The notes below the pieces were generated by a model. It made no database searches, was not told where the DNA came from, and was given only the letters and a program-made list of their open reading frames with translations. A program made the position numbers and the translations under genes. Below, piece after piece: positions 42,642 through 55,390 of a stretch of 64,000 nt of DNA. Each line of letters opens with the position of its first letter. Position 1 is the stretch's first letter. The stretch is taken from the NCBI GenBank assembly GCA_030374805.1, contig JARGSG010000267.1, forward strand, positions 62,001 through 126,000, written 5' to 3'. This stretch comes from Gracilaria gracilis. Taxonomy: Eukaryota; Rhodophyta; Florideophyceae; Gracilariales; Gracilariaceae.

Positions 42642-43451
42642 CTAGAGAACCTCATTCATGCCCGCAAGCATCGCTTTCGTATCTCCCATGCTCTGATTGA
42701 CCTCATCTTTGAACGCCTTAACCTCTTGCTTCACGGCCTTGGTTATCATCTGCTCCTGACTTGCAGCCACTACACCGGGATCGTTCGCCGACTCAATTGA
42801 CTTCGCAATCATTCTAATAAACGTAGTCATGGTGTCCACCTTCTCCACAATAGCATCCTCTGTTCGTGCTTTCTTCGATGGAGGACCTCCCATTCCTATA
42901 TCACGCTTTCTCTCTTTCGTACCAATTGTACTGCTCTCTGTCCCCTGATTGTGTTCGTCTTCATCGTTGTTTTCATTTCCATCTTCCGAATCCTCTTCAA
43001 CACTAAGAACTGCCGCCACAATTTTCTCCTGTATATACCTGGCGATATGTTTAGCTCGCCGTACATTCGGTGGGCATGAGGGATCTCCAGTTTTATTTTG
43101 AGCGTTGCAGAGCTTGTCAAACTTGTTCTTGAGGGAGGTGCTATCACGCGCAGGGCGCTTGTTTGCCGTGCTCCACAGTTCGAACTTGTTTGCTACAAGC
43201 GCCCACAAATTTGCACCAACTGGTTCTACCTCTTCTAATATATCCAGAAGAGCGTCGACATCTGTCTTGCTGTAGAAGGGGGCTCCGGCACGGCCTTTCT
43301 TCTCCTTGTTGGCCTTTTATGCCTTCTTTGATTGTTTGGGAGACGTGTTCTTTGCTGTTGATGAGGGAGAGGCGGTCTGTGACGCATCGGAACAAACTGG
43401 ATTGGAGGTAGAGGACGAAGTGTGAGGCGGAGCGGATGCGGAAGAATTCAT
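42642..43451 (-). pseudogene. Orphan Harbinger-type Myb/SANT-like gene
   Basis: A 270-codon minus-strand frame starts at ATG 43449-43451 and has a single in-frame TAA near 43320. Ser/Thr-rich N terminus; SANT-like domain (KTDVDALLDILEEVEPVGAN, LWALVANKFELW, SLKNKFDKLCNAQ); KTGDPSCPPNVRRAKHIARY; acidic linker; NLS-like PPSKKAR; C-terminal coiled coil. The region DPSCPPNVRRAKHI aligns with DPLCPSLVRRAKHI of the protein at 17508-18389, so both belong to one family. No transposase is recognisable next to it. It may be a stranded half of an element or a host-captured copy. Confidence 0.65.
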
Positions 43452-43945
43452 TGCATCGTGGTCTATGGGATGGTTGGAGGGAAAGACAGACAAGGCGGGG
43501 AGATGTACTTGCTAATGTGTTCTCAACTGGGGTGCACTAGGGTTTTGGGCACTGATTTCGCGCCAATATCTGGCGATTAGTGTGGCGCTCTAATGGGGGA
43601 TGGAATTCCTGAAAAAAGCTATATATTTGGCGTGGTGGGTTCTGGTAATTTCTGCATTCACTCAATGGCGTATGCCATAGGTAATAGGTAAATAACGTGG
43701 CATATTAAGTAACGTGTAAAGGCCGTTACATAAACGTTCATTATTTACGTTATTTGGTAAGTAACGTTTGTATACACCATGTAGCGTTCTCGCCGGCTTT
43801 CATTGGAAGGCTGAAGCACTTGCCACGTTAATGGCAAATGTAGTCATGAAGGCAAAATATTGGCGTCTTCCAGCGCGTTAGGTTACAGTCAAAATTTGGA
43901 AAGAGGTCAATTTAAAACACCTCCTTGGACCTTGCGACTCAGATC
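43452..43945. other. Non-coding; short inverted-repeat cluster
   Basis: At 43680-43770 the motif GTAAATAACGT and its inverse ACGTTATTT recur several times, suggesting a small decayed MITE. No gene is seen. Confidence 0.4.
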
Positions 43946-45881
43946 TTACCCTTTTGACAGCTCCACGAGAGCCATCGCGGCTCCAGAATGTCGCGGAATA
44001 CCTTTCGCTTCTTTACTATCCAACGCAGGCTGAGTCTGCTTCGGCGGCCATAGCTCAATCGGCAGGTCATTCGACGGTGCCTCATTATTGCCGTTCAGAG
44101 AATTGGCTTGCAGCAACGGCTGATATAAATCTTGATTTTCTTTTTCAAGCGTAATCGAAACTTTTCTGGTCCTTCTACAAGCGCCTCCGCCTTTCTGTGT
44201 CTCGCTTTTCTGGTTTGTTCCCCGTTTTTGGTTCAGTTTGGCTTGCATTGAGCGCACAGTAGGTATCTTTGCCTCCTTCCCCTCTCCAATAACCCCCCCG
44301 CCTAATAACCTCCCGCCTAGCTGTTGACGTACCCGAAACTGACATACCTTCTCTCACTGATTCCAATATTTTTTTCACGACATATAGAAAGTTCATAAGC
44401 ACGGCGATCTCAGCCAGCACGACAGAAGGGTGTTTATTGCCGTCCGTGCTATTGTGCATCTGCTGCAATAAACGGCTGTCAGCGCGCTTTATGCGGTCGT
44501 GACTGAGATCATGGATATTAAACTCATCATCCATCAATTTAAAGCCACTTCGACACGCAGTAGAACTCTGATTCACAGGACCAGGGCCCAAAAACGGTTC
44601 GAAAACCGGTATTGTATTGGCCACAACCCTGCCTCTTCGAATGCTTTTGTGTCTGTTGCACCAGAAAAATATTTGTATCCCGTAACACATAGCTTGATGT
44701 TCAATGCAACATTTTCGTACCAAAATATGGCAGCGTTCCTTGAACTCAACTCGCCTTTGTCGAACATTTGTTTGGAAGGTTTTCTTAATGGTACGGTCAT
44801 ATGTTTGGGGGAAGTGCGTGGTGTTTGCTGGTAGTTTTACGACGATGATTCTTTACTTCCCACACAATTCGAGCCATGGGAGGCTCTCCCGTGAGCTAGG
44901 TCTATCGATTGTAAGCAGTACCCGTTTTTCAGGGTTCAAAACCGTGCAAATAAAGCCATAAATGTGTTTGACGACGTCTTTCATATTACTCTGTTCCACG
45001 GAACCGTTTTTGTTGAGCAACAGACGCGTTTCTCCTGCGCACCAGCTTTCATCTGAGAGCCAATGAGGCATTCCAGCCTCATTCCTGAATTCTTCTCGTG
45101 GTATTGGTTGCAACCAGCTTGCCATACGACACCTTTCGGATGCAACAAGAAGAAAAGGGGCGATGCTCCCTGTAGCGGATGCGCATATTACAGCTTCGAC
45201 GTGCTTACCGTGGTCCTTCATACCAAGGGGTGTCCCAGACTTCCTCGAGTTTGAAGCTGTATAGCAGCGAATCTTCTTGCCATACTACGGCAGTACTGCT
45301 GTCTCGTCGAAGTTACATATGCGATGGGGGTCAGAAAACAATCCTGGATGTTGCCGGCGTACGCACTCAAGCTTGTCCTTCAATTTCTTCACATCCTGGT
45401 CGTTTTTTTGCAGCAGGTCCCGTCCCAGTGATTTTTCAGCACTGCGGTATGTAAGCTCCCTATTTCTTGCGCGGAAGGAACGAATTGCACCGTCATAGGG
45501 TAAAGGGCCAGCAAAACCGCATTTACAATCTGCAACTATGTGACTTTGGAGTTTGTTCATTTCATGGTGCCCTACGGCAAATCTATGTGGCGCTTCATGT
45601 ATCACTTTCTCAACAATGAGCGTCTCTTCTGTGCGCATTTAGACCTGCTTTCGACCTGGATTATGGTCGACGGGATCAAGAAGCCTTTGGAGAACAGCTC
45701 TGTTGTTGATCGTGTGGGCCTTCCGGATATGAAACGCGGTAGTTGCCGATATTCCAGCTGTTGCTGCCACTTTTCGAAGGGTATTACTACTCTTCCAAAG
45801 TTCATGTGCGTTCTTTCTCTTCGCCTTCTCGGCTTTGCGCTCTTCTACACGTCTTCTGTGCTGTAGAAATTGAACGCGCAT
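43946..45881 (-). pseudogene. Decayed DDE_1 (Tc1/pogo superfamily) transposase
   Basis: Read on the minus strand from about 45881: a basic N terminus with HTH (KVAATAGISATTAFHIRKAH), a CKCG-containing linker, first catalytic Asp in RICNFDETAVLP, then HWLSDESW, second Asp position in LLTIDRPSSRESL (normally DGHxSR), and the C-terminal KAFEEAGLWPI. Pieces occupy different frames (45881-45639, 45638-45285, 45221-44853, 44800-44573, 44723-44175) with stops between, so it is non-functional. It is related to the transposase at 46403-50779. Confidence 0.7.
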
Positions 45882-46402
45882 TGACCGCGGTATGTTGAGG
45901 CCTTGAAGGCTCGTTTTCTATGCTGTACAACGGTGCTACATTGTCGCGATATGGCTGAAGTTCTTTAGGTTCGGCAGAGAACCTGGAGCTGAAAGTCTGA
46001 GCTTAGCAATGTTGCTAACCGAATTCAAGGCTGTTCAAAATTAAGCCTTGATCCAAATTAAGCCCATGAGAACGTTCAACGTAAGTCACTTTTTCGGGAG
46101 GGCCTTGTGGTGCACTCTTTTTTTCGACAGAAAAATACACGAAGCTCCTAACCTTTGTTTTAATAACAAATATAGCCCAGAGAGAGCCATTGAATTGCTT
46201 CCGATTCTGGGATACTTCGGGGTGGAACGAATGAAGCAAGCGATGACGGCGCGGATTTGGTCCCGCTCTCCCCCACAAAAACGATTTCAATGTGATGCAC
46301 CATCATTCTTTCGCACCCAACCCCACGGGCGCCTCTATTCTTTTCACAGGCTTCTTTCCCCGCCCCATATGCGCTCATGACTTCGTGCTTTCAAACACGC
46401 TT
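45882..46402. other. No gene seen
   Basis: Spacer between two minus-strand transposase relics. It may contain their element ends, but I cannot define terminal repeats. Confidence 0.35.
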
Positions 46403-48397
46403 CTACTCAACTTCATATAGCTTGAGAAAGATGCGTGCAGCAGCCTTGTCGTTGCCGCTGCCGCAATGACCCTCCACATTCTCCACAGTTCCGCTGCCCC
46501 CAGACAATCTACAAAGCCAACTACCCTTTGCGCTTTCTCTTAAGTGCACTGCAGGCTCTTGGATCTCCTTAATAATCTCTCTATCAAGTTCCGGAAGAGA
46601 CAGAACTTTTGCTTTCTCTTCGTTTGTACACCTCTTAAAATTGTGCTTGCCTAGTGGCGAGCGTACTTTTGCCACGCTTTTTATGCCGCCATTCGAACAT
46701 CTGTCGGAATGTTTCCCCAACTCATCAGGCTTTAATGGCACTTCGGCTCACTTCAAAGTGCTCGTTTCTTCGACCTTCTGGTTCATTAACTTTCGTTCCG
46801 ACAATTTTTGCTCCTTCTTCTCTGCCGCCTTTCGTTTTTTACCTGAAGTTCCTCTTTTCCTTGCTTTTCCTTCTTCGCGGCTTGCATCTTCTTCAGAGCT
46901 GCTGCTTTTCTTTCGTTTATTTTGCGCTGCTTCTCAATGCGTGCAGCGTCTTGGGTCTCCCTACGCTTTTTAGTCAGCTGATATTATGTGGGATACAAAA
47001 CTAGAGCACCACACGATAGAGTGCTTCGGTCATTGTAGTCAGAAGGTTCCTCTCACTTTTGACTTTTGTTGGCGTGCGCTTCTCCATAATGTGTTGAACT
47101 TTGCTTTTTCTGGACATGATGATATTTTCAAGGCTATCAATCTTGAAAATGATGTCTCGGCGTTGCTTGAAGACTTGCATCATCTTTGTCCACTACTTTC
47201 GTAGCTCCACTCGGACAGTGCGGCGCTCCGCTTCATTCTATCACACCAGTCCATTTCTCTTTCGCCCATTCAAGAAAGCGAAAATCCATGGGCCACAAGC
47301 CTACGGCATCGAAGGATTTGTCTACCACATCCCCTTTCAGAGAGTGAAATTCGGCAGTGCCGAGCTTCATCTTCGTGGCCATGTCTCCGAAGTTCAAAAA
47401 CGACATCTTTCCCAATGTGCGAAACATTGCGCGAGTGGCAGCCTTATATTGCTTGTTGATAGAGTGGTCACAAGCTTGCAAAAAATATTGTGACGTATTG
47501 GCAGGTGTTTGGATCACCTCGATGTTGGATTCTTTGGTCATCGAAAGCCAAACATGAAAATTCCTCGACTTGTGTCCGTCTACGTGGAGTAGCAGTTTCT
47601 TTTCCCGAAAGCGTTTTGGGGCATGTTTCTTAATATGCTCGATCACCATTTGGATGAGGTCTTGCTTCATAGACCTGCTGTCACTGCAGGTCAGGAAAGC
47701 ATCATTAAAGAAGCAGTTCTGACGTGTGAGCCAATGCGGAATACCACCCACATCCCTAAACTCAGAGGAAGGGAGAGGATTGTGCCAACGATACATGTTA
47801 TTGGAACCGGCAAATATGAGGAATAAAGATATTATGTCGCCCGCTGCGGACGCAGTCACGACAGTAGTCAAATGTTTTCCCATGGAGTGGCAGGTCTTTT
47901 TCTGTCCACCATGATTGGTGTCGGCAGCAACGAAGCCTTTCTCCTTCTCGATCATTTTTCTTGTAACTGTGGTCTCATCTATCTTCTAGATACATGACGC
48001 ATCATTCTAGATACCCGGGTTCTGCTTCTTGCAATATTTCAACGCCTGTACTAATTTCATCATGTGGTCTGGATTTCCAGCCGCTATCTTAGCACCCTGT
48101 CTAGACTCTATTTTTCAAACCGTTATTTCACGATGGCGCGCTCTACAGGCACTGATCCAGTCGTCAATGGGGAATCCATTCGAGAATCCTTCACGTCCAT
48201 CGTCGGCGATTTGTATGGCAACTGATATCAGTGTTTCACGTGATATGAACCCTATAAACCTCGAATATGGCCCAAATATGGCCGAGATATGGCCGAAATG
48301 TGGCCGTTTAGCTCGAAATTTCAGAGAACGTATAACTGCGGAAAATAAGTACTTTAGCCAACTGACACGTGTACACGTCGGCCATATTTAGGCCATA

Positions 48398-50407
48398 CAG
48401 AGGAGTATACGCGTTATAGTGCACCCCTGGGACAGTGCACATCCCTTGCAGTGCACTGAAATTGGCATGGCACGAAAGCAAACACGTGTCAATTTGTACA
48501 CCTGTCATATCCATTGCGGCATGAAGCTGTTAAAGCTCTTGAGCAAACCAAGCGTCAAGAATCGAAACAGCTCTTTCCACAACATGTCTCCCATCCAAAA
48601 GAAACGAACCCAACTCAAGCAGTCTACAAAGCTGCAGATAACCAATGAACTCAGTACTGGGACGACAGTAGACGGCATTGTTCGCAAGTACAATGTTTCC
48701 CGCCGTACGGTGTACAACATCAAAAAGCGCGCGCACAGCATTCAGTCACTCGACGAACAGAGTCGCACACTCAATTGCTTTCGTCAACGACCTGCAAAGT
48801 ACCCAGAAATTGAGCAAAGGCTTCTGCACTTTCTTTCCGCCGCCCGAGCAATGAAAATGCCCGTAACAGCAAGCGTTATACAGGTAAAAGCGCGACAGAT
48901 CCATCACCACCTTATGCAGAGCAACAACGAGACCGCTTTTGCGCTGCGATCCAAGATTTCAAAGCATCAAATGGTTGGGTTCAGAAATTTGTCATTAGGC
49001 ACAACCTTAAGTCTGTTTCTCTTCATGGTCAGGCTGGCAGCGTCGATGTGCTGAAAGTGGCGGGAGATATCTCAACATTACGTCAACAATTGAGTGCGTT
49101 TGACCCTAACAACATCTTTAACGTCGATGAAACAGGAGTTTTCTACAGGTTGTTACCTAGACGGACATACATTTTGCAGAATGAGAACAGGAAAAACGGT
49201 GCGAGGCACCAAAAATATGAAGGCAAAGGACCGTATCACCGGTTTCATTTGTACCAATGCCACGGGAACGTTAAAGCTCCCGGTGGCAGTCATCGGATCC
49301 TCAAAAAGAGCCGCGATGTTTTCGAAAACAAACCCCTCCCCCCTCCCATACTTCTCACAGAAGAATGCGTGGTCGGACGAACCGACATTTAGGAAATGGT
49401 TCTACACCGTCTTTTTGCCCATTCGTCAGGAAGCATACAAACTCAGATGTCGCTCTCATCATGGATAATTGCTCTGCTCACGGAGATTTGAAGGATAACA
49501 GGGATCAGGTAACTATATTTAACCTGCCTCCGAACTGCACTGCGCTCTTTCAACCTATGGATTGCGGTGTTTATCGCCGCACTTAAAGTGCGGTATCGTC
49601 ATCTTCTTTTGAACGAAATCATATGGTCTTTCGAAGATCGTGATCAGCGTAGAGAACTTGCAAAAAATATGACGGCCGGGACTAAAGGTTTGGCTGAGGG
49701 TCATGAACCTCATTTATTAGATGCAATGGAACTAGTAGTGAAGGCTTGGGAGGCTGTCAGCAAAAGGGCGGTTATTCGATGCTGGATAAAATCAGAGTTA
49801 CTACCACAAACGGTTCGCTCTGATATGGAGGCTGTCTATGGCAAACAGAATTTGTTGCAGTCTAGGGAGCAAGAATGTTTGGAGGAAGATTTATGTACTG
49901 CGTTCAAGACATTGCGGATTTGTGCAAGCAAGGAGGGTCAAACAGATACTTTGTTGGATAATGTTTGCAACGAGGACGTCATTCGTTGGGTTAATATCGA
50001 AGATAACCCGGATGTGCAAGGAGCAATGTTAGAAGATGTTTGTGAAGACTTAGTTAATGAAGCTTTATTGGAAAACAGTAATGATAATGAGGAAGAGAAA
50101 GAGAGACTAACACACTCTACGATTGATGCTGTTGCAGTGGTTAAACCAGTCCCTAGTTCAGATGTGATCTCGAAAATGTTTGCCTCGCTCGAGAGGTTGG
50201 CCACGGACTGCGAGCTGGATAGATTTGGGCATTTGCTTCGCGTAGCGAAGAGGGAGGTGCTGAACATTTCGACGCGGAGGGCAATGGAGCGACAAAGACA
50301 GACAAAGTTGTCCGAGTTCTGGCAGTAAACACTCTAGAGTGCACTCTCTCTGTAGTGCACTCGTAGGGGCTTTGACACGGGGGTGCACTATAGCGTGGGG
50401 TCGACTG
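48398..50407 (+). mobile_element. Pogo/Tigger-like DNA transposon
   Basis: 2.0-kb element flanked by TA (48396-48397 and 50408-50409). The terminal repeats start CAG and converge on CGC(G/-)TATAGTGCACCCC, with several further AGTGCAC motifs just inside both ends. It encodes a CENP-B/pogo-type transposase on the plus strand. Its TA target lies in the centre of the palindromic MITE. Confidence 0.8.
48467..50328 (+). pseudogene. Pogo-like transposase (HTH + DDE_1), frameshifted
   Basis: N-terminal HTH: TKLQITNELSTGTTVDGIVR and YNVSRRTVYNIKKR. Catalytic core: first Asp in IFNVDETGVFYRL; GFICTNATGTLKLPV; second Asp in ALIMDNCSAHG; third in FQPMDCGVYR. A long C-terminal tail follows, ending TKLSEFWQ. 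The motifs are nearly perfect, but the frame changes near 48960, 49190, 49430 and 49570, so it cannot make a full protein. Such transposases cut at TA, which matches the flanks. Confidence 0.85.
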
Positions 50408-50779
50408 TATTTGGGCCATATCGCGGCCATATGAAGAAAACTGAAACTTGTTTATCTTCGCTTTTTAAACGTTCTCACAACTTTTCGAGTTGAACGGTCA
50501 CATCTTGGCCATATTTCGGCCATATTTGGGCTATATTCGAAGTTTGTAGGGGAAAAACCCGTGGCTATCACAGACTTTAAGGCTCGCAACCACTGCGCGC
50601 TCTTCCACGAATGTAAGCACGGGTTTGTGGTGACGCTTGAGGTCATACTCGGAGTCATCATATGGAATATTTTCTTTGTCTGTAACCGCCATGGATTTAT
50701 TAAGCCTGTCGATGGTTCCCATGGACAATTGGGTAGCCCTGTGAATCGCATGGTAGAACTGTTTGCCGCTTAAAAGCAA

Positions 50780-51847
50780 TAAAGAGCGTTCTCGGTTTTG
50801 ACGAGTTTGTTCTTCTACCAGTTCTGGTCTCTTTAGACGAAAAGTCAGACGTTGTTTGGATCTATTTCCCGTGTCTTTATGCAGCCTAACGCCTAGCCAG
50901 CACTTTACTGAATGTTGTTGGAGAATGCTTTTCTAGTGGCGAGCGATTTTGGGGGCGTAGTGCACTGCTTTAAACAAGATGTCATACAGTAATTGATAAA
51001 AAGATGCTTATCTTCTGTGTCGGCCCTTGCACTAAGTTTGAAGACGAGGAAGCGTTTTTTTGAATGAGGTATTACGGAAGTGTATAGGAAGGTGCTGCAA
51101 AGCCAGCGATATACCGATCCAGTAGTTTTGCGGCTATTAGGACCTACTAAGATTGGATGTACCTACAGAGGATCATTGCACCACATTATCACTATGCACC
51201 ACAATTCCCTCCCGAAGAAGGTAAAATTTACAAATGGGTTCCCTAAACTGTTAAGTTACGAAAATCCAGGTCGAAACATTACTTTCTTGCCCAAAGAGCT
51301 TGTACAATGTCCAGAAAACTGCCTCCCACTCTTCGTAACACCCTTCGCACAGCAGTTTGGTGGAACAATGACTTTAGGTAATGTCACAAGCAAAACCCAA
51401 AGTGTTGAACTCCGGTCGCGAGGATGTGAAAACCTGTCTTAGTGTTAAATGGTTTTGAACTCCATTCAATCTTCTACTCTCAGTGCAACCAGTAAAATTC
51501 AGTCTACGATTGCCCTCAATCCTTCTCAGTTCTCTCATGAGAAACCCTGCAAGCTTAACCTCGCTAGGCCCTCTATATAGGAATCAACATACTTTACTAT
51601 TTGGATCTCCGTTTTTTCTCTCAACTAACAAATTAATTCTCCCGGTTCGCCATAGCTCTAAGCGCGCTATGTCCCAAATTTTCCCTCAAACTGCTTGAGT
51701 TCTTTAGGTTTCTTAAAGCGCATATAAACTTTCTTCGCTTCTATGTTCAGGTCTTCCGATTTACGATTATCACGCTCCTAACTTCATCGCCGCTCCTGTT
51801 GCTCCAGAAATTCAAAGGCTCTTTGATGTAGTGCTTATCTACAAGGT
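50780..51847. other. No recognised gene
   Basis: A 120-codon ORF (51080-51442, +) lacks any motif I know. The region may include the 5' LTR of Gypsy-2, but no matching repeat was found downstream. Confidence 0.35.
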
Positions 51848-52420
51848 GTGAGCCAAGGCCAGGAGGTCCAAATATACATGGGCTGTCGAGAGATGTACTT
51901 GTCACCCATACGAGGTAACGTTCCAAAGAACACCAAGACTAGTAGACCTGAGGGCGATTCCACTGACCCAGACGATGGGCGCCGAAGAAGAAACCGCAAT
52001 GGTAAAGAAAGGAGGAGGAAAAAGGAAAAGAGCCGCGGCTACGAATCTGACCCCGATTTCTCGAGCTCCGATGCCGATACTGTTTCATCGTCGGATGGTG
52101 ACCGTAAAGGTAGACGAAAGAAAAAACCGAACAGGTTGCCGAAAAAGTCGTCAAATAGAAAACGTAATGATAAGAAGAAACGGTACCAGTCGTCTGAATC
52201 TGAGTCAGACACCGATACAAACCTAGAGGGGCTTCAGCCGCTCAATGATCTGTTCACCAAAGCGGTTTACTATAGGTCATATAGGTTGAGAAACCGATCC
52301 TCTGCTTGCAACCAAGAGGTTGCGCAGAAGATGACCAAGCGCCATAAGAAGATCAGCTTCCAAATGGGTTATACGACCTTCACAGGTGAGGTTCCATTGC
52401 CATATTTGAGTTTCTAAAGA
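51848..52420 (+). pseudogene. Gypsy-2 Gag fragment
   Basis: Lys/Arg/Ser/Asp-rich low-complexity region followed by DLFTKAVYYRSYRLRN, matching the Gypsy-1 gag. Continuation after 52420 is broken by stops. Confidence 0.6.
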
Positions 52421-53556
52421 ATTTCAAAATCTCATGTGACCAAAATGGGTTTCCCGAAGTAGGTGCTATGTGGTTATTCCAGTTTTTCCTTAAAGTTCAA
52501 GCTTACCGCTTGCTGCAAGGCAGGCTTAGTGGGAATACCCTAGCACTTGATGAAAATGGAACGGAGATGTTAGAGAGGTACCCAGAAGTGATTAATTTCA
52601 TGTTGGAAACTTAGGCGACCGATGAGCTTATCCAAGAAGGTTACGCTGAGGTGCAGGCACATCGCCACCACTCTAGCCAAACTGAAATGGATTTATCGTT
52701 GGGCCTTTGGAACCTGGCCACCCGATGCGGTAATGTCTACACCACAAGTAGGTTGCAGTCGCTCTTTGCCGACAATGTCGACAAAGCAATATGCTCGCAG
52801 GTACGCAATTACCTGGCGAACAACCGCAAGGTGTACTATAATGGGTTTGCTCAGTATGCCCAGGGCTCCGCGATGCTCTCGGGCATGGAAAGAAGCCGGC
52901 GGCGTCCCATACCCCGAAGGACGAACCAAAACGGTTAATGATGGAGCTAGAAGAAAGTACTACCTCAGAAGATGATTCGCTCATACACGTGTCGACAGGG
53001 ATAGCGGTTCATCTCGTGACTGCACTGCAGGCTCAGTCACGAGCCACCTCTATTGGTAATTGTTCGTGGACAGTACCATCAGCATCGGTAAGGTCGCCGC
53101 CAAGTGCGGCGAGCACTCGGCAAACCTCAACTGATGGTTTCCAAACATCCTCATACGCAACCGCACAGACCAATCCGGTTGCCAGGCCAACCTCTATGGC
53201 AATGCCTGATTCCCAGACAGATAACTTAGCCTGCTGACACTGTTTATTGCCAGACCGTCTTGCGAACTGATGTGACGAAACACCCCTAAGGGTACAAGAA
53301 CATCTTATCAGTTCCAGACAGCAGAACCACCGTAACCTATATAGATCTGGTAAGATGGTCCAGACTCAAGCATCACCATCTCAGGTTCATCTCGTCGAGG
53401 AAACAACAAAGTTGAAGAAGGAAAGTCCCGCTCAGGAAGAGCAGGAAAACACCGAACGGCTAGCGTAGGGGCCAGCCCTAACCGTAAATTGGCAAGCTCT
53501 TTGATAACGAAACGGGACACCGTAAAGGTGGAAAAAAAAAATCATATGTACCCAAT

Positions 53557-53880
53557 GTGGTGTGTCTGATGAATTACAATAATTACAAAGTTAAAGCTTC
53601 AGTAATCTTTCTGGATTACCGTCAGCTTCCCGTTGCGTGTGTGCTCGATACCAGCGGCGGTCCCAATGTACTAAACGCTCGCGTCATACCCGATGCGGTC
53701 TTGCGAAACATTCGACCTGCCCCTATTATCAACCCGCTGGTGGACGCTAACGAGTGCCCACTGCAACTTAGAGGAATGGTAACCACTGTGGTACAAATTG
53801 GAACCTTGAAGGTGAAGCTCAATTTTTTTGTGGTTGATCGTCTCGCGACAGACTGTTGTCCTCGGGACCAACTTTATTGA
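53557..53880 (+). pseudogene. Gypsy-2 protease fragment
   Basis: VACVLDTSGGPNVLN replaces the canonical DTGA with DTSG. It is followed by VQIGTLKVKLNFFVV as in Gypsy-1. It is inactive as it stands. Confidence 0.6.
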
Positions 53881-54600
53881 CAGACATGTCAAGGCAATTT
53901 TGCCACGGTCCCGAACGGTCGCTCTCCGTCAAGGTGGTCGTATTGTCATACTAGGTAATACGTAGACCAAAAATGGTTGGCGTCAGAAGCCGAGGTCCAA
54001 TATACCCACCGAAACAGTTTCAAACAAAATACGGCTCACCAGATTGGTTTCCATTCCGGCTATGACCCAAATGGTAGTGAATGTCTCATGCGCAATACCA
54101 GGATTGATAATGCTACAGAACCATCCTAGGTTGGCAGAAAGACATCTCGCCTTGATGGCAAACGCGATCATTGACAACATCCCTAATCAAACCTTTAAGG
54201 TGTACTTGATTAACTTTACCAATCATATTGTTAGGTGACCCAAGAATACCGCTATTAGGACTGCATCGCCGGCACCACAAGGAGATTTCACGATCTCACC
54301 TAATAGGCTGGGCGAGGTCACCACCTCTAAGGATGGAGGAGGAGTAGATGCGCCATGTCCCGCTTATGCGCCTCCGTTATCGACAAACACCAAAATGGAA
54401 CAGAAGATCGCCTACACCTTTAAGGTTGGAGATCAGGAAAAGACCATGGAACCGGACCCAGTGAGGAATTGGAGAGGGGAAGTCGACACCGGTGAGGAGA
54501 ATCAGGCTTTCCGAAACCGGATCCTCAGTCTCTTAGAAGAATTTGAACCAATTTGGTCGGCCGGTTGGGCCAGACTTAGGCTAAATAGCACCCTATTGAT

Positions 54601-55390
54601 ATGGTGCCTGGCTGGAAACCCATATACCAGCAACCTTACCGAGCAGGTCCGAAAGCCCTTGATGTTGAGCTCAATGACGTCGAACAAATGCTGCGCGAAG
54701 GTGTCATAGAACCCACAAATGCGGATTGTATCAGCCCTGTGGTGCTGGTCACCAAGAAAAATGATACCCGTATGCGGTTCTGTGTGGAATACAGAAAACT
54801 GAACAGTATGACCATCAGGGATTTGTACCAAATACCTAGAATGGACAAGTGTAGAGATTCGTTGGGCAACGCCAAGATCTACACTACGCTCGATGCCAAT
54901 TGGGGTTATTGGCCGGTACCTATCAGAGAAGAAGACAAGGAGAAAACTACACTTGCTTGTCACGTTGGGTTATCCCGCTCTACGGGTATTCCTTTTGGGT
55001 TGCGGAATGACCCGGCTACCTTTCAGAGGGCGTTAGTTTTAGCCCTTTCGAAAGTGAAGTAGAGAATCGCTCTGGTATATATGGATGATGTAATCATATA
55101 TTCCAGAACGGTAGAGGAACACTTCTACCATGTTATGGAAGTTCCAAACCTTTTGAGGGAATCTGGTGTAATGTCGAATCTTCACAAGTGCGAATTCGTC
55201 ACCAAGGAGGTAGGATACCTCAGTCATATTATCAGCCCTGGAAGGTTAGAAGTGACGCCGCGGAACATCCGCCATGCAGGAGGCGAGGCCGCCCCCGTCC
55301 CAAACAGAAATCTGATCCTTTATAGGTTTGTGAAATGTGTACCGCCGGTTTATCAAGTTATTTGCCAAGATAGCGGCCCCCCTTAACAGG
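54601..55390 (+). pseudogene. Gypsy-2 reverse transcriptase fragment
   Basis: PYRAGPKALDVE, MLREGVIEPTNADCISPVVL, FCVEYRKLNSMTIRDLY and the active site VYMDDVIIYSR are visible. A TAG at about 55060 precedes the active site, and the palm is frameshifted soon after. Confidence 0.75.

Larger units (their letters stand above)
48250..50552. mobile_element. Palindromic GGCCATAT-rich MITE, interrupted at its centre
   Basis: The left arm from 48250 (CCCTATAAACCTCGAATATG then GCCCAAATATGGCC) is mirrored by the right arm ending at 50552. The repeat of more than 60 bp is rich in ATATGGCC. The two arms (about 148 and 143 bp) together would make a MITE of about 290 bp. It lies inside the minus-strand DDE_1 gene and itself contains the pogo-like element. 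Confidence 0.7.
46403..50779 (-). pseudogene. DDE_1 transposase split by a MITE/pogo nest
   Basis: Minus strand. The N-terminal HTH-like part (50779 to about 50553) ends in HKPVLTFVEERAVVASL. Coding similarity resumes at about 48249 after the inserted elements and continues to 46403. The intact block 47955-47233 has the second catalytic Asp (KLLLHVDGHKSRN), NTSQYFLQACDHSINKQYK and AVGLWPMDF. The tail (47183-46403) is basic and coiled coil. Stops occur near 47990 and 48110. This is a full-length but dead copy whose two halves are 2.3 kb apart. Confidence 0.7.
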
